Of a DNA stretch of 64,000 bases, positions 9,003 through 17,700 are shown one piece after another; position 1 is the stretch's first letter; each line of letters opens with the position of its first letter. The position numbers were made by a program, and so were the translations under genes. A model generated the notes under the pieces. The model saw only the letters and a list, made by a program, of their open reading frames with translations, searched no databases and was not told the DNA's origin. Source of the stretch: Paramoeba atlantica (lineage: Eukaryota > Discosea); the NCBI GenBank assembly GCA_977017575.1, contig CDRNVI010000048.1:62001-126000 (forward strand), read 5' to 3'.

Positions 9003-9302
9003 CTATCCCCCCTATTTAATAGGGCTACGTGCGACCCCCTTTAATAGGGCCATTTTGTCTGGAAGACCAAAATAGATCAAATTCTTTTTCTCGAATCCGC
9101 TGCGAAGGGGCGATTTTTTTTTCGTGCCTACCCCAACAACAAAAAGTGTGTCAAAAGCGAGCAGCAGGACCTTGTTTAACAACGATAAAAAAAGGCGCCG
9201 CGAAACGGCGCCGATTTTTTTCTTTCACATTATTTTCCATGTACCTCCCTTTAAAAGGGCATTTTTCCCAAAATCGGAGTCCTATTAAATAGGGGGGGAT
9301 AG
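9003..9302. mobile_element. 300-bp TA-flanked miniature element (family B)
   Basis: The termini are nearly perfect inverted repeats of about 22 bp: ctatccccccta then tttaataggg at the left; read in reverse, ctatccccccctatttaatagg at the right. TA dinucleotides flank both ends (9001-9002 and 9303-9304). The inner part holds a hairpin around ggcgccgcgaaacggcgcc (9194-9212) and no gene. The length equals that of family A at 4691-4990, though the sequences differ. A non-autonomous Tc1/mariner-type element is the best reading. Confidence 0.75.
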
Positions 9303-9400
9303 TAGTAACTAATGAACAATCCCGAACGAAGTATCTCTACTCTGAAAAATAGCGATCATAAAGACAGAGGCTCCTAATGTGAGCTTGCGTTCTCCATTTT

Positions 9401-9475
9401 TTATAGATGATATAGATTTTATAGGTGATATAGATTTTATAGATGATATAGATTTTATAGATGATTGTAGATGAT
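9401..9475. repeat. Tandem 18-bp minisatellite
   Basis: About four copies of an 18-bp unit (agatgatatagattttat) follow each other with few changes (one unit has aggt in place of agat), ending in a shortened copy. Confidence 0.85.
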
Positions 9476-9517
9476 ATTCGGTTAATCTACTAGCCGATTA
9501 GTACTAAATTAGTAATT

Positions 9518-9605
9518 ACTCGTTGGTTGCATAGCTCAATGGGCGATCTTATCCGCATTACCCAATCCTAAGCCTGGGGAAGGTCCAAATCAGGACCGGG
9601 GGAGG
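9518..9605 (+). other. tRNA-like sequence, possible SINE head
   Basis: The stretch contains tagctcaatggg (9532-9543), which fits the consensus of an internal RNA polymerase III A box, and ggtccaaatc (9582-9591), close to a B box, about 50 bp further on. The B-box part forms a T-arm-like hairpin (ggtcc, six-base loop, ggacc). A complete cloverleaf with acceptor and anticodon stems could not be folded by eye, so this is not called a tRNA. A tRNA-derived SINE or a decayed tRNA is possible. Confidence 0.3.
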
Positions 9606-9898
9606 AGGGTGGAGAAATTCCTTTTAAAACAAAAAGAGATATTTCCTCGAGGTTTTGATGACTGTTTAGAGTGCATACATGTTTTAAGCGTGGGTGGCTA
9701 TTAAGCTAGGATAGAATATATAAACCACTGTCCAGTTTATGACCATTGCCTATGACCAGTTACTGTGTCGGGGGGGGGCACAGTAAGTTGTCCTGGGGGT
9801 ATTTCGTGTGTCCCCCCCTCAGGAGGAGATCATTTTTAGATTTTAGATATTTGTTCTTTGAGCTTTTCAACACCTTTTATAAATTTTTCACGGAATTT

Positions 9899-11492
9899 TT
9901 AAAAGCGAGTCTGATAGCTACTCCACCGATAGCACAGAAGAACACGATACTGACGATGAGCGCGAAATTTCGGATCAAGAACTGGAGGTAGTTGATTTTT
10001 CGACTCTTTTCGATGAAAAAAGAGAAGACGGCTATACTTCATCCGAAGAAGACGAAAACAATGAGATGCGCAATCTAATCTTCTCGAGCAACACAACGTA
10101 CGTAAACGTCTTTTAAATAGAGGCGACCGCACAGCTGGAATCCCTGTTTCTGGGAAGAAAATTTATGCCTCTATATCTATCAAAGACAAGCGTTTAGCTG
10201 TCCGACTTTTCCGACACTATGAAGGACAAGCAGAGTGGTTCTCAAAGCTACAAAAAAAACTTTTCATGGCTACCAAAGGAAGGGTTTTTCTGAGATCACG
10301 TGATCAGCTACAAAAATGGAGGAAGCTTGTAGTCGATGCCGCACGCGGAATGGGAAACAGAAAAAAGGTTGCGCACTCGTCCTCGTTCAACTGATCCTGT
10401 TGGAACTGAATTGCTTGAATGGTACACGAACTTACGCTCGCAAAATATGAGAGTATCGGTGGCGGCAGCAAAGGCGAGAGCTCGTGTTATAAACGGAACT
10501 CCAGTTTCGAATAAGTGGTTTTACCGTTGGAAACGACAGCATGATATTGTGCTAAGGTCTGTTCAGCGCACTACTACTCGCACCATACAAGAAATTACCG
10601 CATTGCTCAACTCTTTTCATCAATTCCTTTACAATATTCTTTTAGCAAGCATTGTTAGTATAATAATCAACCTGGATGAAATTCCTTTTTCCCTAAGTGG
10701 AAGTATGAATTCTCGGTCCACTTTAAGCGATCGCGGATCAAGAAATGTTATTTGAGAGGACCCCAATTGGGATCGCCGATGCTGCTCTTATTCCTTCTAA
10801 TTATTCCTGCAATAATTGGCATAATAAAAAGAGAATGTGGTTTCTCTCCATTCAAATTGCGTTGCGCGGTACTGCTAAGGCGCAAATGTAAAAAGTCGTG
10901 GGTTCTTTCTAACCCTTTTGGTTGGCTAATTGAAGAAAGTTCATCCGGTGTTATCACAAGTTCAATGATGGTGGGTAGCATAATTCCTTTTATTCGTGGT
11001 CAAGTAACTCCTTTGCTTAGTGGAACCGAAGTATGCTTGACTATCATGGATGGTGCCACTGGGCATACCACTTCTCCTGTGAAGCGTTGATTTTCAGAAT
11101 TTTCGAAACTGGCTATCATTCCAAGTGGCATGACTCAATTTGTACAAGCGATTGATACGGACTACGCAGCGAAGTTTCTGCATAATTACACAATTCAACA
11201 TTACCAGCCTTGGGTTTTGACTGGCGTCCGGAAGATAAAGTCCAAAAGTGCTGCTGAACTCATGGTACGATGGTTGGGAAAGGCGCATGAAAAAACTTTG
11301 AATGAATTTAACATAGTCTCATGCTTCGAAAAACTCGGCTACAGCAATGGTACCAACATTGCAATATCGCGCCTTCCCTATACGTTTACACTGAGCGTGC
11401 CGGACGTAATGATTGTTTTGTTTAAGGTATCAGACAAGGATGTTCTATTTCGTTGGAATCTTAGCAAGCAATGGGTTCCTCCTGATTTCTGA
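9899..11492 (+). mobile_element. Decayed pogo/Tigger-like DNA transposon
   Basis: Signatures of a pogo-type DDE transposase occur in the right order on the plus strand. First comes an acidic Ser/Glu-rich stretch (9907-10080). Then a CENP-B-like DNA-binding part at 10336-10560 contains VSNKWFYRWKRQHDI. NLDEIPFSLSG (about 10668) corresponds to the DETPF motif with the first catalytic Asp. LTIMDGATGH (about 11036) matches the LDNxxxH block with the second. MTQFVQAIDTDYAAKFLHNY (11130-11189) is the family's TxxxQPLD-type motif with the third. The pieces fall in different frames with several interruptions, so it is inactive. Terminal repeats were not found with certainty. Confidence 0.75.
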
Positions 11493-12057
11493 GAAAAAAC
11501 AAGAATAAACAGGGCACGCATTCAATGTTACTGGGCAATACGTACTACTGCATTTAATTACCTCTAAATTAAGCAATTCAAAGTTACTACTACTACTACT
11601 ACTACAAATAAGTGGGGGGCCGCAGTAATTGTAATCTAAACAAGCTCATTGTTCTTTGTTTTAGCCCGTCCTGCGCGCACAAAATTCTCTTGATGAGATC
11701 TGCAAAGTGCAACAAAGTGGGGGGTCACTTTTCGTGATACATGTATTTCCAGTAGTATATTTATTGAGTATGTTAGCCTAACTTACTACTTAACCTTAGG
11801 TGTGTTTTGCTGGCAAGTGAAATGTACACCAGAAACAGCACCAGAGACAATATCGCCTTACATAATTCGATTTAGAAAACGCCTTCGGTTTTCTCCCACA
11901 TAACGACTTCTCTTGTTTTGGGGGGGGGGCGACCCCCCCCCCGATCATCAATTATATCAGAGCATTGCATACTGGAGCGTCGGTATAACTCAAGTGCTCC
12001 AATGGACTTGCCTCACAAGTTGTGACCAAAGTGCATCGAGTATGACATCTTGCGAAC
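11493..12057. other. Non-coding, simple-sequence-rich stretch
   Basis: Holds a short (act)n run near 11583-11602 and two G-run motifs (aagtggggggccgcagta at 11612 and aagtggggggtcactttt at 11717). Near 11919-11942 there is a hairpin of G and C runs around gcgac. I see no gene. One of the G-run motifs could be the right end of the pogo-like element, but a matching left end was not found. Confidence 0.45.
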
Positions 12058-12085
12058 ATGTCTACCCAACTACGGAGTAGTCTGA

Positions 12086-12235
12086 ATCGAAATGCAGTCT
12101 TTCGTCAAAGCATTCGTCGACGACCTCACGATTGTCACAATCACTCCGAGAGGGCTCCAACATGCAACCAACCATTTAGTCAAAGTGCTAACTGTCATGG
12201 GCCTTCGGCTCAATGTAAAGGGTCAAAACTACTGA
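12086..12235 (+). mobile_element. Reverse-transcriptase scrap (retroelement fossil)
   Basis: A stretch of about 50 codons reads AFVDDLTIVTITPRGLQHAT and VLTVMGLRLNVK. FVDDL matches the catalytic Y/F-x-DD core of reverse transcriptases, and the GLRLNxxK piece follows at the usual distance. Family cannot be settled from so short a piece; a non-LTR element is plausible. It is broken and clearly a fossil. It lies on the plus strand against the direction of host genes, just downstream of the NIF phosphatase gene. Confidence 0.6.
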
Positions 12236-12294
12236 TACCCTAAAGAGTGAGAATAGCCCTTACTTTATTCTTCATCCTCTTTTCTGGACTGAAG

Positions 12295-13212
12295 TCATGG
12301 CATCGTTCGGTACTTTGCATCATTCCATTGTGGAATGGCGCGGCGAACGTCTTGAGCGCCGCGTAGCACTTTAATAAGAAACTCACAAAGGGGTTCCCAA
12401 AAGTTGCACAAACGCAGAGGTGGCCCAGAATCTTCTTGATGGCAGTTGGTAAAGCTAAGAACATTTTCTGGATGAAATTTCCCCTTTTCAGGAGTATCGT
12501 CCACAAGTACTGTATTATGTGCGTACCACCTACCAAGAAGACAAACATCTCCAAGCCAAATCTTTCGAAGGTCCTTCACGGTTCCATAAGGCTTTTCAGG
12601 TGATGTATCGGGAGTGCAATGTTCGCGTGAAAGGACAGCAATAATTTTCGTTCTGCTTTTGCTGTCTAGTAAAGAATTCAAGCATTTCTCCGCAGTTTTT
12701 TTTAGCGAACTTGTCCAAATCGCCACCACAAAGTAATCCAAAAGAGTACGAATGGCGGATTCCGCTCCAAGAAGGGGCACACAATTTCCTTTTCGTGTTT
12801 TTCTAACCAAGACACCATTCAAGTCCAACATTAACAACACAGGGTACCGCGACAAGATGGATCTTTCAATATATTCATATGACATACAGCAAGTGTAACC
12901 TAATACGGAACGCAACGAAACGTAGCCTTTTCCGTTCCAACTTTTGTGCAAGCGCTTAATTTGCATAAATTCGAACACGCGATTATCGTTGTTTTGAACT
13001 GCAGGAGCGCCATGAACAGCCACAGATGGTATGAGTTCGTCCAATGCATACCTTAGAGCTCCACAGGGAATTTCAGATACCTCCGACCTCACCTTCACAC
13101 GTATCCAACGCTCTGGTTCAAGCAACATATCACCAAGCTTTTGTCGTGCATAGTTAATGTTAGAGTGTTTATTCCATACAGACTGTAGCCGTTTTAAAAA
13201 ATATTCTAACAT
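12295..13212 (-). CDS. FCP1/NIF-type protein phosphatase (HAD superfamily)
   Basis: The product has 305 residues from the first ATG (13212). Motif I of the HAD fold is LLMLDLNGVLV, with the nucleophile Asp near residue 130 and Asn near 132; plant and protist members of this branch often have DLN where FCP1 has DLD. AIWTSSLKKTAEKCLNSLL (near 165-182) is motif II, and KDLRKIWL followed by NTVLVDDTPEK (near 213-242) supplies the lysine and acidic residues of motif III. It is therefore likely an active serine/threonine phosphatase of the NLI-interacting-factor family. About 125 residues precede the catalytic core and have no assignment. The next gene upstream (13464-14546) is a diverged tandem paralogue. 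Confidence 0.82.
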   Translation of the reverse strand: MLEYFLKRLQSVWNKHSNINYARQKLGDMLLEPERWIRVKVRSEVSEIPCGALRYALDELIPSVAVHGAPAVQNNDNRVFEFMQIKRLHKSWNGKGYVSLRSVLGYTCCMSYEYIERSILSRYPVLLMLDLNGVLVRKTRKGNCVPLLGAESAIRTLLDYFVVAIWTSSLKKTAEKCLNSLLDSKSRTKIIAVLSREHCTPDTSPEKPYGTVKDLRKIWLGDVCLLGRWYAHNTVLVDDTPEKGKFHPENVLSFTNCHQEDSGPPLRLCNFWEPLCEFLIKVLRGAQDVRRAIPQWNDAKYRTMP

Positions 13213-13463
13213 CAACCCCCATATTTCAAAAAGGTGAGAAACTATAGACTAGAATGCTTCACAACTACACTGTGGACAAGATGCGTCCTACAAGTTGTGG
13301 GCTACAACTCATGTAGAAAATTATTAAACAATGTAAGCGACAAACATAAGCAAGCTTTTTCTTATTATAAATATTTTCCAGGACCTTGAAAAAAATCTAT
13401 CTTCATCTTATGTAACATCATAATAAATATACTTCATATCAAGAGAATGTCAGCGAATTTTCC

Positions 13464-14546
13464 TCATATGTCTTGCGACATTCTCGGCGGGTCAGTCGGA
13501 GGAATTACTCGAGAAAATAGATCTTCTTCACTTATCCACTGATTATTCACATTTTCTATTTCATGCGAAGCGGGCTTCGAAAAGGAATTTTCTTGCATTT
13601 CCAATAAAATTTCATTTGTCCTCTTGTTTTGCTCCTCTGTGAAATCTTTGGGTAATGGTGTAGTGTAAAGTTCCTCGCTATACGTGCTGGGGCCTTGTAC
13701 CAGCTTCTCGTTCGCGCCAAATTGGTCCCAAGTTCCAAGCGCGTAAGAACCTGAAAGTGCATCTTCGGAGGAGCCCTCGGATGTACTGCTTGATAATTCT
13801 GCCCCATCGATCTCTTTGGCCTGCATCGATTGATAATTGTGTTCCTTTAGAACACATTTATTCCACTGGAGACAGTGAGGTCGAAGATCCTGCGCTTTTG
13901 AGATTCTCAATAAGAATGGAAGAAGATTCTTTTCGCAAGAAGTCGGTATTCGTGGAACCGACAACACATTCTCCGCGAATTCCTCCAGTAAGGGAGCCGT
14001 GTCCTCATTTTCTGAATCCGAAGAGGAAGAAAGAAGTGCAGCGTCAATATTCGATATAAGAAGAGTGTTACCCGATTCCCACCTTCCGAAGTGGGATTCT
14101 TGTTCCCAAACATCCTTAAAAAGATGGGAAAGGTTCGCAGTCATTGGAGTCGTGAACTCGGAATTTTTTCGTTTTTCAGCGATGCTAACTATGGTAGGAA
14201 CAACGACAGCAAAAGAATATCGTACTCGTACTGTCTGCTCTATATGTCCGACGAATCCTAAAGCGTAGTGTTGGCGTAGTGTATCAAGAAACTTCATGGA
14301 ACTGTCAATGAACTGGGAAAGATACGCTGAGTCAAGGAGCAGCAATTTGGGTAATTCGGCTGAGTGCAACGCTAGTGATCTTGTGCTTATCCTCGAAATA
14401 TACCCATATTGTGAGTGAACGCGTGTTATGGTACTTTCTTTCCCAAGAAATTTGCAGGCTTCGCGGGGACTTGAGTGATTAGCATTATTTTTCCAAGGAA
14501 TACTGTCGCAGAAGAACCAGGTTCCAAGATCGTATTTTAAATCCAT
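13464..14546 (-). CDS. Degenerate NIF-like paralogue, probable pseudophosphatase
   Basis: The product has 360 residues and appears unrelated at first sight, but its middle aligns with the adjacent NIF phosphatase. HLFKDVWEQESHFGRWESGNTLLI (near 141-164) matches KDLRKIW..GRWYAHNTVLV, and FLLRISKAQDLRPHCLQWN matches FLIKVLRGAQDVRRAIPQWN with the same spacing. The motif I region reads LLLLDSAYLSQ in place of LLMLDLNGVLV, so the nucleophile Asp may remain but the second key position is lost. The motif III acids VDD have become ISN. A Ser/Glu-rich C-terminal half (SSSTSEGSSEDALS and beyond) is unique to it. The best inference is a tandem duplicate that lost catalysis and gained a disordered tail. 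Confidence 0.72.
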   Translation of the reverse strand: MDLKYDLGTWFFCDSIPWKNNANHSSPREACKFLGKESTITRVHSQYGYISRISTRSLALHSAELPKLLLLDSAYLSQFIDSSMKFLDTLRQHYALGFVGHIEQTVRVRYSFAVVVPTIVSIAEKRKNSEFTTPMTANLSHLFKDVWEQESHFGRWESGNTLLISNIDAALLSSSSDSENEDTAPLLEEFAENVLSVPRIPTSCEKNLLPFLLRISKAQDLRPHCLQWNKCVLKEHNYQSMQAKEIDGAELSSSTSEGSSEDALSGSYALGTWDQFGANEKLVQGPSTYSEELYTTPLPKDFTEEQNKRTNEILLEMQENSFSKPASHEIENVNNQWISEEDLFSRVIPPTDPPRMSQDI

Positions 14547-14747
14547 CGTTGTATAAGAAATTTAAGATAATAGAAATTAAAATGTAGCCCGTTGGCTGTG
14601 ACACTCTCAGTTCATGTATTGCTCAAAATAATACCGAGTACATAGAACAACTCAATATGGAAATTTTATCATTTTAAAAATCTGTAACCTCCAAATAAAA
14701 TTTGAAACCGATGTTATTGTACGCAGTATTCATGCTTCAATAGTCAA

Positions 14748-17700
14748 CTAACGCTTGTCCCTTCCTCCTGTAAAGGGGTCCAACTTCAAACCAGATGGAC
14801 TGTTTAATGTGGATTTTCCAAACAAGGACGAAAATGGCTTTTTACTAGGAGGTTGAATGGGATTCATGGGTAATAATTGATGTGTAGATTTTCCCAATGC
14901 AGCCTTTCCTGGTAATAGATTCGCTTTCGCAACATTTGTTTCATTCGTTGTGCTACTATTTTCATGCCCAGTAGATACATGTATGCTTTCAGCAGGTAGT
15001 TCTTTCTTCTCGCGCAATACATCTCGTTCATGCTGCGATATTGGCTTATTCTCTATCTTTGTTTTTGAGAAGTTTGTAGCTCCATGCTTAAGCTCAGCTG
15101 AGTTCGACTTCTGCGTAAAGGTACCCAAGATAGACGATTCGTAGCCTTTCCTTCCGGAGACAGCCTCACTGTAAGGTTTATCAACGGCTCCATCAGATTT
15201 TCTTACAGCCATCATGCGTTTTCTTGATCGAATGATCTCTCTCCAGTACTTTTCCGAATAATTTTGGTAAGTCGCAAAATCATCTTTCCATAACGCTCTA
15301 CGAGAGGAGTCCGATATTCCGTAGACTTGTCGAAATTGCTCATTTTGTGTCTTGATTTCCGACAAACGAGTCGCATAGATGGTGTTAAAGTTAGACCATA
15401 GTTGATATGATCGGCCAACAAGAGGAAAATGTCTATGAAAAACTTTTCTTATGAACGTCCGAAAGGAACTGTTGTCTGCAAGGTAAGAGGTAAAAGGAGC
15501 GTGATGCTCGGACCCGAGGACATGATTTCGAATTTTGGTCATGAAATTATCCGAGAGCCTATCAACTTGAGTATTTGTAGTCTTTTTCAAGCCTTTTTCT
15601 TCAACGTCTCCAAAACCGAGTGAGCCGCGAAGGGGAGCTTCAGTGTACGTGTCGTAGTCTATTTCTATAGTTCGTGTATCCACAACAGTATTATTTAGCT
15701 CCTGAACCATTTTTGTGTCCAATATTCCCTGCGACCCAAAGAAATCAATTGTTCGGTCACGCTCAAGTCGCACGTTTTCGTATTGAAATGGACGTGCCTT
15801 CGAAGACGCCAAAATAACATCGATTACTGTGCTCTTCTTAGCAGGATGTATAACGAAAATGTGGTCCGGGGAGGTTTCTGACATAATTATTTTCCCAAAC
15901 CGATTAATGTAATGGTACATCATGTGAATGGTCTCCGTAATGCTTGGAACCCAACGACCCTCGCAATAGTCCGAATATAACGCGCGAAGCTGTTCTTCTT
16001 TTCTCTCAGCACCAGAAACAAGATTCTCCGCCAAAGTCTTGAATTCAAGGAAAAGTTCCGCGTTTCCCTTATTCTCCACAGCTCCGTAGTTCCAATCCAT
16101 AGAAAAACCGTCACCAAAAAAGGTAACCATGTTCTGTAACACCTCTCTCATTTTGATCATGTTATCTAAAGGTTGAGACGAAAAGAGTGCTAAACCAAGT
16201 GATGTCCCTTTGAAGGCATTTTTGGATTTTTTATCAGAATCTGAGCTTCCCAGTGCATGTTCCTTTTGTTCAGTTTCAGAAAAGGATGTTCTTGTTCCCT
16301 TCCATTTTAGAAGAGAAGGCACGTGATAATACTTCGTGAAAGTTTTCGTATTCGGTGAAGAAGTAGAGCACGACAGAAATGGTGTCAAACTGTGCTTTCC
16401 CTTTTTTACCTGCTGAGCAGCTTGAATGATATAATCCGCATCCGGTGCTTGGGCCATAAAATATTCTATATCTTCTTTTCGAATGTGGCACTCCATGAGA
16501 AGTAATCGTAAAGATGTATTGGTAATCCAACGATTATGCGCACGAAAGTCCCGTAGAGCAACTTCCTTGGATTTTCGAACTGCTTTTAGAAATGTGTTAG
16601 TAATATCTCTGTTCACATAATGCGCAAGCATACAGCTAAAATTGTCCAAATAAGATTGTCTGCACCATTTTTCAAGTGATGGGTCGTCAACTTGCACAGT
16701 TTTTAAGTCTCCGGCATGCTGCGACATGCCTTTCCGTCCGACCTCGTGTAGATGCCGCTGAACATATTTGTATCGAATTAGCCCTTCCTGAGCTATCAGT
16801 TCCACATCACCTTCAATTTCATAATGTGCTTCTTTTTCATTGGCTTCTACGATCAAGGCAGGGTCCCTCTCGCCCCATACAGTGTCATGACTTCGAGACT
16901 CTGTTAAGGCTCGTGCAGTGTTTGAAATCTTTTCGCATCCAACGGGAATGGTGCTGTTGTATTGCTCAATTTCTACTTTCATATATTGATGCAGCAGCGT
17001 CAAGAGAAGTGGAGAGGGCGCTGCTCCGTAACATGTCCATTCCTTGTAGGAAATCATAAGTTCCTTAGGATGAGAACTCATGGCCCATATTATTTGAGCC
17101 TCGCTTGCGTTTTCTCGTTTGAGCTTTTCACGGAAGAGACGTAAAAGAGCTGAAGAACTATTTAATCTTTCGCTACGCTCTGTTTCGAAGCCAAGAGTAT
17201 CTTTAGGAGCTGCCCAAGCGTCAGGTGAATGTCCTGTAGGACCAATACCAAACCCCTTGCTCACTTGATTCATAACGTACTGAAAACGATCTCCTATTCC
17301 TCCTACGCTTCCCAATAGGGGGATCTTTCCTTCAAAAGGAAGCTTATGCGGTTGAAGTAAGCAACGTTCGCTCACGTGTTTTGAACGTTCCATTAAGTTG
17401 TGGTACGTCCAATACGGGCGCACGTTCCACCAGTTCTCATTCAGCTTAAACTTTTCCAATTCTGAAAATTTTTTGTAGTAATTTCCAGGACGAGTGCCGC
17501 TGATATCCCGGATCGCTTGCTCTACTTCCGCCACCTCTTCGTCAGAAATCATATTGACCTTGTTCCATCCGTGGGTTAGCTCCTTTCGATCCACAGTCGG
17601 AAGACCATGAGTGTATATGGATCCGGTTTTTCCTGAGAGCGCCGGTGCCGCTTCATAGCTCTCCGGCAATACCTGGAACTGATTCGGTTTTGTGTGGAAT

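Noticed and set aside
9518-9605. A tRNA gene
   Set aside because: Only A/B-box-like parts and a T-arm-like hairpin are seen; no acceptor or anticodon stem could be formed, so it is listed only as tRNA-like.
9746-9800. Left terminal repeat of the pogo-like element (hairpin ttactgtg..cacagtaa)
   Set aside because: It is a local palindrome; the suggested right partner near 11612-11628 is not in convincing inverted orientation.
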